Assembly: GCA_023415655.1 (NCBI GenBank)
Contig: JAEZKD010000067.1
Coordinates: 1-13,252 of the forward strand
Reading direction: 5' to 3'
DNA length: 13,252 nucleotides
DNA from: Bacillota bacterium
GTDB taxonomy: Bacteria; Bacillota; Clostridia; Lachnospirales; Lachnospiraceae
Position numbers and translations under genes: made by a program
Part shown: piece by piece, positions 7,577 to 13,252 of the stretch
Numbering within the stretch: position 1 is the first letter of the stretch
How the letters are laid out: the number at the start of each line of letters is the position of its first letter
Notes under the pieces: model-generated
Databases searched by the model: none
Told to the model about the DNA's origin: nothing
The model's input: the letters and a program-made list of their open reading frames with translations, nothing else

Positions 7577-8164
7577 ATGGAATTAACCGGTAAGAATATT
7601 GGAGTCGCTCTAACAGGCTCCTTTTGTACGTATGCGAATGTTATAAAACAAATTGAAAATTTAGTTAAGGAACATGCGAATGTAGTTCCTATCTTTTCTT
7701 ATCACTCACAAACGATTAACTCTCGATTTGGTAATGCAGCGGATTTCATGGAACGCATCCAAGCCATCACTGGAAATACTGCAATTCGTACGATTGAGGA
7801 TGCAGAGCCACTTGGTCCAAAAAACAAGCTTGACATTATAGTCATTGCGCCTTGCACTGGTAATACGATGGCAAAGCTTGCACAAGGTATCACTGACACA
7901 CCCGTGCTAATGGCTGCCAAAGGTCATCTACGTAACAATAAACCGCTTGTAATCTCTATGGCAACGAACGATGCCCTTGGTTTTAACTTAAAAAACATTG
8001 GTGTATTACTTCCTGCCAAACACGTCTACTTCGTTCCATTTGGCCAGGATGATTATGTAAAAAAACCAAATTCCATGATTTCAGATACCACTCTAATTCT
8101 TCCAACTTTAAAAGCTGCACTTGATGGAATTCAGATTCAACCAGTTCTAACAACTTTTCAATAG
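7577..8164 (+). CDS. dpaB: Dipicolinate synthase subunit B
   Basis: Subunit B (SpoVFB) of dipicolinate synthase, a flavoprotein-fold partner of DpaA; both are required for dipicolinic acid production in Bacillus. The 195-residue protein starts with a beta strand and GSFCT (14-18), in the position of the nucleotide/phosphate-binding loop of the flavoprotein (UbiX/Dfp-like) family. The APCTGNTMAKLAQGITD block (91-107) is the most conserved part, and PFGQDDYVKKPNSM (154-167) is a family C-terminal motif. The ribosome binding site is weak (AGGAAAG followed by GTGAT close to the ATG), which suggests partial dependence on upstream translation of dpaA, whose stop is 22 bases away. A terminator follows at once, so the operon has two genes. 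Confidence 0.95.
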   Translation: MELTGKNIGVALTGSFCTYANVIKQIENLVKEHANVVPIFSYHSQTINSRFGNAADFMERIQAITGNTAIRTIEDAEPLGPKNKLDIIVIAPCTGNTMAKLAQGITDTPVLMAAKGHLRNNKPLVISMATNDALGFNLKNIGVLLPAKHVYFVPFGQDDYVKKPNSMISDTTLILPTLKAALDGIQIQPVLTTFQ

Positions 8165-8179
8165 ATAAGGAACAATAAT

Positions 8180-8225
8180 GAGCTGCCCTCGATCTCTTTC
8201 AAGAATCGATGACAGCTCGTTTTTT
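8180..8225 (+). terminator. Terminator of the dpaAB operon
   Basis: GAGCTG (8180-8185) pairs with CAGCTC (8213-8218). An inner stem TCGAT (8189-8193) with ATCGA (8205-8209) follows a 3x3 internal loop. The hairpin is followed by G and six Ts (8220-8225). The convergent response regulator gene stops three bases further on; its transcript would also pass through this hairpin, but with a poorer U-tract. Confidence 0.8.
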
Positions 8226-8227
8226 GT

Positions 8228-8845
8228 TTAATGCTTATAATAAAAGATAGCAAGTTGGGTACGATCACGTAATTCTAATTTCAACAGGATATTACTTAGA
8301 TAATTTCTTACTGTTCCCTCACTTAAAAACAATCGATCCGCAATTTCTTTGTTACTGAGTCCTTCCGCTATCAACTCTATGATTTCGAATTCTTTTGAAG
8401 TTAAATCATACTTTTTATAATCAAATTTCGATTTATCCTGAACAAGATTCGGTAGCTTTGTTACGATGTCGCATCCAAACACACTTTGTCCAGTGGATAC
8501 TGCCTTTAAGGCTGGAATGATACTGTCATAATTTTGCTTTAACAAGTACCCCTTCGCACCAAGCTTAAGTGCCTTTATAATATATTCATCATCCGAGAAA
8601 GTAGTCAAAAAGAGTATCTTAGCCTCTGGATATTGTTTCATAATCACAGCCGCTGCCTCTAAACCTGTCATAGATTCCATCCGAATATCCATTAAGAGAA
8701 TGTCTGGTTGAAACTTTTTGTAAAGCTCGATTGCTTCCGTTCCGTCATGCCCAATTGCTAATACCTGAATGTCTTTCTCTGTCTCCAATATAATTTTTAA
8801 GGATGTACATACTAACTTGTCATCATCTACCACTAAAATTCTCAT
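8228..8845 (-). CDS. NarL/LuxR-family response regulator
   Basis: A 205-residue transcription factor: N-terminal receiver domain (about 1-118) and C-terminal LuxR/NarL-type helix-turn-helix (about 147-205). The receiver has the acidic pocket Asp7-Asp8-Asp9, phosphoacceptor Asp53 (LLMDIRM), Thr81/Thr82 and Lys103 (GYLLK). The DNA-binding domain shows LTSKEFEIIELIAEGLSNKE and SEGTVRNYLSNILLKL, the recognition helix region. It is translated from ATG 8845 with a GAGGGG site in the 18-base gap after the kinase gene, so kinase and regulator form one operon. Most likely it is phosphorylated by that kinase and acts on the divergent exporter promoter; its closest described analogue by context is LnrK (YfiK) of B. 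subtilis. The partner and target are inferred from gene order. Confidence 0.94.
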   Translation of the reverse strand: MRILVVDDDKLVCTSLKIILETEKDIQVLAIGHDGTEAIELYKKFQPDILLMDIRMESMTGLEAAAVIMKQYPEAKILFLTTFSDDEYIIKALKLGAKGYLLKQNYDSIIPALKAVSTGQSVFGCDIVTKLPNLVQDKSKFDYKKYDLTSKEFEIIELIAEGLSNKEIADRLFLSEGTVRNYLSNILLKLELRDRTQLAIFYYKH

Positions 8846-8863
8846 AAGAGCTTCCCCTCTCTT

Positions 8864-9931
8864 CTATCCTTTTTTCTTAGGAATCGTGATAAAGATACGA
8901 TAACCATTCTCTGTGGATATGTTAATTGTTCCATGTAAGCTTTTGATTCTTTCTTGCATGTTAGTCAAACCAATCCCATTCTCTAACGATTCCTTTTTCT
9001 TACTTCCATTGTCATGAATGAGTAATTGATAGATTCCAGGATGTTCTCTCATTACAACTTCCACCTTCGTAGCATTGCTATGCTTGATGACATTGGTCTG
9101 AGCTTCCTTTAACACTGCCAAAAAGCATAATTTTACTTTACCATCTACCTGCTCGCTCATATCATAATCTAAGGAAATCGGACAAAAAACAAATTCCTTG
9201 ATCAACTGATTTACTGACTCCTTTAAATCAATGCTTTCATCATGAAGATTATGCACACTGTTACGAATGGAACTCATTGCTTGGTCTAAGGTAATCTTTA
9301 ACTCAGAGAGCCCCTCCTTCATCGATTCCTCTTTATTGACTGCAAGAAAGGCACCCACCATTAAGATGGAACGTGAAAGCATATGTCCAACGTTATCATG
9401 AATCTCTCTTGCGATACGATTTCTTTCCTGTAGCATTGCCATATGCACCTGGTTATCTTGATTTTCTTGGATTTGTCGATTTCTTGCTTCCATCATGAGG
9501 GCAACCTCATTTGAATTATCTTTCAAGGCTAAAAAGTTTTTATAAAGCTGTGATGCACTCCTTGTTCGATAGCTTGAAACCACTAACAATACATATAAAA
9601 AGACATAAAAAAATCGTTCAAACGTACTCATACCAGAATAGTAAAATACTGTTTCTAGCATTCCAATGACCACATACACATATTGCCGATAAAACGCGCT
9701 ATCGTATAAGATCAGAGGTAGAAAAACAAGGCTATAAGGATAAAATGCACCAATTACTAAGCATACAATCGTGGTTAGATGCATCAACCATTTACAACGA
9801 AATAAGTAATTAAACTCACTGATGGCCATTGCAATCAAAAGCAATGCAATCGAGGTATTCGATTGATGGACAAGGTCAAGTAAAAAGCATCCACCCGCTA
9901 ATAAGATGATTCGATCGATAATCCCATTCAT
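8864..9931 (-). CDS. Membrane sensor histidine kinase (HisKA_3/NarX-DesK type)
   Basis: A 355-residue sensor kinase. The N-terminal ~121 residues form about five closely packed hydrophobic helices (roughly 5-22, 27-40, 48-76, 84-100, 104-121) with almost no external loop, so the signal is probably sensed in the membrane, as proposed for kinases of the LnrJ/DesK kind. A charged coiled-coil linker (about 126-170) leads to the HisKA_3 box ERNRIAREIHDNVGH, with phosphoacceptor His178. The ATPase domain has the N box (Glu276, Asn280), G1 box Asp307-Asn308-Gly309 and G2 box Gly319-Ile-Gly321-Leu. All catalytic residues are present. The ATG at 9931 has GAGGAGG upstream. It is the first gene of the kinase-regulator operon and is divergent from the ABC exporter genes. 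Confidence 0.94.
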   Translation of the reverse strand: MNGIIDRIILLAGGCFLLDLVHQSNTSIALLLIAMAISEFNYLFRCKWLMHLTTIVCLVIGAFYPYSLVFLPLILYDSAFYRQYVYVVIGMLETVFYYSGMSTFERFFYVFLYVLLVVSSYRTRSASQLYKNFLALKDNSNEVALMMEARNRQIQENQDNQVHMAMLQERNRIAREIHDNVGHMLSRSILMVGAFLAVNKEESMKEGLSELKITLDQAMSSIRNSVHNLHDESIDLKESVNQLIKEFVFCPISLDYDMSEQVDGKVKLCFLAVLKEAQTNVIKHSNATKVEVVMREHPGIYQLLIHDNGSKKKESLENGIGLTNMQERIKSLHGTINISTENGYRIFITIPKKKG

Positions 9932-9956
9932 TCTGCTTTCCTCCTCATTTTACCTA

Positions 9957-9985
9957 ATTATATCATCAATTAAATAATGTGACAA
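9957..9985 (-). promoter_or_regulatory. SigA promoter of the kinase-regulator operon
   Basis: On the minus strand TTGTCA (9985-9980), exactly 17 bases, then perfect TATAAT (9962-9957), with TGA before the -10 (extended -10). It lies 25 bases upstream of the kinase ATG. The -35 box is embedded in the 14-base palindrome at 9979-9992, so a protein bound there would compete with or contact RNA polymerase. Confidence 0.75.
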
Positions 9986-9992
9986 TTGTCAC
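9979..9992. promoter_or_regulatory. Perfect palindrome GTGACAATTGTCAC, probable operator
   Basis: A perfect 14-base dyad that covers the whole -35 box of the kinase promoter. A further TGACA half-site follows at 10002-10006, 22 bases (two helical turns) from the TGACA at 9980. A plausible bound protein is the neighbouring response regulator (autoregulation), but its site preference is not known. Confidence 0.55.
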
Positions 9993-9994
9993 CT

Positions 9995-10022
9995 TGAGTT
10001 ATGACAGGAGGCACTTAACTCA
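9995..10022. promoter_or_regulatory. Dyad TGAGTTA-N14-TAACTCA, probable operator of the exporter genes
   Basis: Seven-base inverted arms at 9995-10001 and 10016-10022, with centres 21 bases apart (two helical turns), the geometry of a dimer binding one DNA face. The right arm overlaps the predicted -35 box (10015-10020) of the ABC operon. Confidence 0.45.
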
Positions 10023-10043
10023 GGATACCTTTTCCGATATACT
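10015..10043 (+). promoter_or_regulatory. Probable promoter of the ABC exporter operon
   Basis: TTAACT (10015-10020), a 17-base spacer and TATACT (10038-10043), about 40 bases before the ATG. The -35 box matches the SigA consensus at only four of six positions, as expected for a promoter that needs an activator; the dyad arm over it fits this. Confidence 0.55.
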
Positions 10044-10085
10044 AGGCTTAGCATAAAAAGCAATGGAAGTTTGAAAGGAGTTCGT

Positions 10086-11018
10086 ATGATAGTTAAAGTT
10101 GAAAATCTAGTGAAACGCTACAAAGATCTAGTAGCAATTGATCATTTAAATTTGGAAATTCAAAAAGGAGAAATCTTTGGATTGTTAGGACCAAATGGAT
10201 CTGGTAAATCTACCACGATTGGATGTTTATTATCCTTACTCAGATATGATAAAGGGAGCATCCATATCTTTGACAAACCAATGACACCAACGAGTTATGA
10301 TTTGAAGCGTCGCATCGGTATCGTTTTACAGAATGTTGCAGTATTTAATGAATTAACCGTTTATGATAATATTGATTATTTTTGTGGTCTGTATGTGAAT
10401 GACAAAGGTAAACGTAAGCAGTTAGTTGAAGAAGCAATTGCCTTTGTTGGTCTTGAGGATTATAAGAAATTCTATCCAAAGAAACTATCTGGTGGTCTGT
10501 TACGCCGTTTAAATATTGCCTGTGGTATTGCACATAAGCCAGAATTGATTATACTAGATGAGCCTACGGTTGCTGTCGATCCACAAAGCCGTAATAAGAT
10601 ACTAGAAGGTATCGTAGAGTTAAACCGTCAAGGTGCAACGATTATCTACACCTCTCACTACATGGAAGAGGTGGAACAAATCTGTACTCGTATCGCCATC
10701 ATTGATAAAGGAAAAACCATCGCAATTGGTACGAAGCAAGAATTAAAATCAATGATTAAAACTGCTGAAACCATTACGATTGATATCTTAAATTTCCCAA
10801 TGGAGCACATCAATGGAGTCAAGGAGTTACCTCATGTTTACCAAGTAACGTATGAAGAACAGAAACTTAAAGTTGTATACAGTGGTGGTAAACATAATTT
10901 AATACGTTTGCTTGACTACCTAAACAAAGAAGAAATCCATTTTGGTAGGGTATATTCAGAACTTCCAACGTTAAACGATGTATTCCTTGAAATCACTGGC
11001 AAAGAGTTAAGAGATTAG
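10086..11018 (+). CDS. ABC exporter ATP-binding protein (LnrL/NatA-like)
   Basis: A 310-residue ATPase that powers the exporter built from the two permeases downstream. The nucleotide-binding domain (about 1-215) has Walker A GPNGSGKST (35-43), Q-loop Gln82, signature LSGGL (134-138), Walker B LIILDE (154-159) with catalytic Glu159, D-loop DP and switch His191. The signature ends in Leu rather than the usual Gln. A ~90-residue C-terminal extension is typical of ATPases serving drug or Na+ exporters of the ABC-2 class. I start at ATG 10086, five bases after AAAGGAG; an in-frame TTG at 10071 would place that ribosome binding site inside the gene. The stop codon overlaps the ribosome binding site of the first permease. 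Divergent from the two-component genes, as in drug-responsive systems; by context the analogue is LnrL. Confidence 0.93.
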   Translation: MIVKVENLVKRYKDLVAIDHLNLEIQKGEIFGLLGPNGSGKSTTIGCLLSLLRYDKGSIHIFDKPMTPTSYDLKRRIGIVLQNVAVFNELTVYDNIDYFCGLYVNDKGKRKQLVEEAIAFVGLEDYKKFYPKKLSGGLLRRLNIACGIAHKPELIILDEPTVAVDPQSRNKILEGIVELNRQGATIIYTSHYMEEVEQICTRIAIIDKGKTIAIGTKQELKSMIKTAETITIDILNFPMEHINGVKELPHVYQVTYEEQKLKVVYSGGKHNLIRLLDYLNKEEIHFGRVYSELPTLNDVFLEITGKELRD

Positions 11019-11027
11019 GAGGCCATT

Positions 11028-12170
11028 ATGTTCTTTCACCAATATAAATATCGAATCAAATATTTTCTAAAAACACCAACCATTCTTTTTTGGGCGCTGA
11101 TTTTTCCAATGCTACTTGGAACTTTGTTCCAAGTAACGTTTGGCTCTGCGATGTCACGTTTGGAAAGTTTTCATACCATCCCAGTTGCTGTTGTTGCAGA
11201 AGCTGATACTGAGGCAAACAAGGCATTTACAACAATGCTTGAAGAAATCACCTATACCAACGATGATAAGATGTTTGAACTGACCTTTACCGATTCCAAT
11301 GATGCCTTAGAGCTTCTGATGGGGAATAAAGTAGACGGTATCATAACACTCGGTGAGCAAAGAACCTTACAAGCTTCTGGTTCTGGCATCAATCAAAGTA
11401 TTCTACGCCAGTTTTTAAATCAATATTTGCGTAGCGAAGCATACATCAATGATATCATGTTGAACCAACCAGAGAACTTAGAAAAAGCAATCTCAAATCT
11501 TTCAACCAATCTTGATTTTGTGCAATCCACTTCCCTGAATGGTGGTGACATGAATGCTCTTAACCAATACTTTTATGCATTGATCGCAATGGTATGTCTC
11601 TTTGGATGTTACCTAGGTTTACAAAATGCAATTGGCATTCAAGCAAATCTTTCTGCCATTGGGGCAAGACGATGCTCTGCTACTTCAAAGAAAATGACCT
11701 TACTTTGTGCCGATTCGTTTGCTGCTCTAACGATTCACTTTAGTGAAATCGTGATTGTGTACTTATATCTTCGATTTATCCTCGGTGTTCCGATTGGAGA
11801 ACAACCACTTTACTTTTTCCTTACTTGTTTCTTTGGTAGTTTGATTGGTATCTTTTTAGGACAGTTCATTGGCATTGTTTTCAAAGGATCCGAATCAGCA
11901 AAGGATGGTATCTTAACCTCAGTTAGTTTAATTATGAGCTTTTTAAGTGGTTTGATGTTCTCGAATATGAAGGATGTTGTTGAAAAAAATGCACCATTTT
12001 TAAATCGCATTAATCCTGCTGCTTTAATTACGGACTGTTTTTATAGCCTTTCCGTATTCAATGATATGACTCGCTACTATCAGAGTTTGATTTCCCTTAT
12101 TATCATCTCACTCATCTTTTTAGTTGCTAGTATCCTGTTAGTAAGGAGGGAAAAATATGAAAGTATTTAA
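11028..12170 (+). CDS. ABC-2 type exporter permease, first subunit (LnrM-like)
   Basis: A 380-residue integral membrane protein of the ABC-2 family. One helix near the N-terminus (about 17-38) follows a basic amphipathic stretch. Next comes a ~140-residue outward-facing region (about 40-180) rich in polar residues, and then five hydrophobic segments (about 181-200, 228-252, 261-286, 296-313, 352-372). This 1+5 layout is typical of the ABC2_membrane_3 group. The motif NRINPAALITDCFYSL before the last helix is common in these permeases. AGGAGG (11017-11022) lies just before the ATG, and only nine bases separate it from the ATPase gene. Its last 14 bases overlap the next permease gene. With that second permease it probably forms a heterodimeric channel. 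Substrate not readable; amphipathic drugs are likely by analogy with LnrLMN. Confidence 0.9.
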   Translation: MFFHQYKYRIKYFLKTPTILFWALIFPMLLGTLFQVTFGSAMSRLESFHTIPVAVVAEADTEANKAFTTMLEEITYTNDDKMFELTFTDSNDALELLMGNKVDGIITLGEQRTLQASGSGINQSILRQFLNQYLRSEAYINDIMLNQPENLEKAISNLSTNLDFVQSTSLNGGDMNALNQYFYALIAMVCLFGCYLGLQNAIGIQANLSAIGARRCSATSKKMTLLCADSFAALTIHFSEIVIVYLYLRFILGVPIGEQPLYFFLTCFFGSLIGIFLGQFIGIVFKGSESAKDGILTSVSLIMSFLSGLMFSNMKDVVEKNAPFLNRINPAALITDCFYSLSVFNDMTRYYQSLISLIIISLIFLVASILLVRREKYESI

Positions 12171-13252
12171 TACATTCTTCAAAATAACCAAAAAGAATAT
12201 TGGTCTGATTATTATGTACATTGCGATTTCTATCATTATAACAACGATTTCTTCACAGAATTCACCAGCCAGTGACTTAGAATCTTTTGAAGATACTAGT
12301 ATCAACTTATCAATCATTGATCGTGATCATTCGACAACAAGTCAAGGGATTCATACTTTTATTGGAGCAACCAATCGTATTGTGGAGATAGAAGATGATA
12401 TGGAAGTGTTTCAGGATGAATTATATTATCGTAATATTCATCTCATTCTCATCATCCCTGAGAATTTTGAAGCAGACTTAATTGCTGGTAAGGATGTAAC
12501 CATACAAAGTATTGAAGTTCCAGGTGCTTATGCAAGCCTTTATATCAATATACAATTAGAGCAATACTTAAATACCTTAAAGAACTATCTTACTCTTGAC
12601 ATGGATCCAGAAACTGCACTTCAAAAAACAACCGAACTAATGAGTCAGCAAGTCGAGGTAACGATACAAGCGAAGGAAACTGCTGTGACTGAGGTAGTTA
12701 ATTATTATCGTTTTTATAGCTTTACACCATATGCGATTGTTGCTATTATGACAAGTATCCTTGGTACCGTACTTCTAGTATTCAATCAAGAAGATTTAAA
12801 AAGACGTACGATTTGCTCTGCAGTATCCTTAAAGAGTAGGAATTCACAGCTCGCTCTTGGTTGTGGTATCTTAGCAGTTGGTGTCTTTGTTGTCTTGACT
12901 ATTATCCCAATTATTATGTATGGAACTGACTGTTTTTCTGATCCTAATTACATCTACCTACTTTTGAATTCGATGGCGATGACGCTAGTAGCTACTTCCA
13001 TTGGTTTCTTCGTTGGTACCATTAGTAAAAAGCCAGAACACGTAGCAATTTGGAGTACTGCATTATCACTTGGGCTTAACTTTTTAGGAGGTATCTTCGT
13101 TCCTCTATCCATTATGCCAGAGAACGTTACCAACATCAGTAAGTTCATTCCAACCTACTGGTATTCTACTACTTCCTCGATATTATCGATTAATTCCTAC
13201 CTCAAGGGAGAAAACTTTAATGATGTTGTCTTTGGCATCCTAATTCAGATTG
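12157..13252 (+). CDS. ABC-2 type exporter permease, second subunit (LnrN-like, partial at right edge)
   Basis: An open frame of 365 codons running off the window. It starts at ATG 12157, six bases after AAGGAGGG (12143-12150), inside the end of the first permease gene, so the two are translationally coupled. It is a distinct second permease, not a duplicate reading: a basic N-terminus (KVFNTFFKITKKN), a first helix around residues 15-29, and a polar external region to about residue 186. Hydrophobic segments follow, including YAIVAIMTSILGTVLLVF, LGCGILAVGVFVVLTIIPII and LLLNSMAMTLVATSIGFFVG. The LGLNFLGGIFVPLSIMPENV stretch, followed by FIPTYWYS, is characteristic of ABC-2 exporters. Only the last part (probably the final helix and tail) is missing. 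It completes the ATPase plus two permeases set. Confidence 0.9.
   Translation, partial: MKVFNTFFKITKKNIGLIIMYIAISIIITTISSQNSPASDLESFEDTSINLSIIDRDHSTTSQGIHTFIGATNRIVEIEDDMEVFQDELYYRNIHLILIIPENFEADLIAGKDVTIQSIEVPGAYASLYINIQLEQYLNTLKNYLTLDMDPETALQKTTELMSQQVEVTIQAKETAVTEVVNYYRFYSFTPYAIVAIMTSILGTVLLVFNQEDLKRRTICSAVSLKSRNSQLALGCGILAVGVFVVLTIIPIIMYGTDCFSDPNYIYLLLNSMAMTLVATSIGFFVGTISKKPEHVAIWSTALSLGLNFLGGIFVPLSIMPENVTNISKFIPTYWYSTTSSILSINSYLKGENFNDVVFGILIQI

Noticed and set aside
7702..7920. Minus-strand open frame of 72 codons inside dpaB
   Set aside because: Antisense to the conserved dpaB core; no independent promoter or start signal.
10071..10085. In-frame TTG start five codons upstream of the ABC ATPase ATG
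   Set aside because: The strong AAAGGAG at 10074-10080 would fall inside the coding region; it is correctly spaced for the ATG at 10086.
10841..11139. Exact 11-base direct repeat CCAAGTAACGT at 10841-10851 and 11129-11139
   Set aside because: Both copies lie within coding sequence in different genes, with no flanking similarity; most likely chance.
8228..13252. Bce-type bacitracin resistance module
   Set aside because: The regulator is NarL/LuxR-type rather than OmpR-type, and the permeases are two ABC-2 proteins rather than one ten-helix FtsX-like permease.
1..13252. Mobile element, prophage, defence island or CRISPR array
   Set aside because: No transposase, integrase, phage, nuclease or spacer-repeat pattern was seen on either strand, and gene style is uniform across the window.

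Overview
The window looks like chromosome of a low-GC, endospore-forming Clostridia member. A Lachnospiraceae-type organism is my best guess, but that is an inference. The evidence is AT-rich DNA, strong AGGAGG-type ribosome binding sites, consensus SigA promoters with extended -10 elements, and a two-gene dipicolinate synthase operon, which only spore formers need. I see no rRNA, tRNA, CRISPR array, transposase, integrase or phage gene, so this reads as ordinary core or flexible chromosome rather than an island.

Layout. Bases 1-896 (minus) hold most of an SLC13/ArsB-type anion permease cut by the left edge. A cyclophilin gene (1153-1677, plus) ends at a strong hairpin terminator that it shares with a convergent gene for a secreted 5'-nucleotidase-like metallophosphoesterase (1745-2905, minus). 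That phosphoesterase keeps its catalytic core but lacks most of the family's C-terminal domain. Two more minus-strand transport genes follow, each with its own leader: an AEC-family permease (3023-3967) and a MATE efflux pump (4153-5487). The MATE gene is divergent from a Cof-type HAD phosphatase gene (5679-6479, plus). Next is dpaA-dpaB (6676-8164, plus), encoding the two subunits of dipicolinate synthase, preceded by a good match to a mother-cell SigK promoter.

The right third is one functional block. A NarL/LuxR response regulator and its membrane histidine kinase (8228-9931, minus) are divergent from an ABC-2 type exporter made of one ATPase and two different permeases (10086 to beyond 13252, plus). 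This gene set matches the LnrJK-LnrLMN (YfiJK-YfiLMN) type of drug-responsive two-component system plus exporter known from Bacillus subtilis. The 139-base intergenic region carries a perfect 14-base palindrome over the -35 box of the kinase promoter, and a second dyad over the -35 box of the exporter promoter. It is the most informative regulatory sequence in the window.

Nothing here is clearly an undescribed system. The best leads are the exporter and its operators, the truncated secreted nucleotidase, and the degenerate tandem repeat in the AEC leader.
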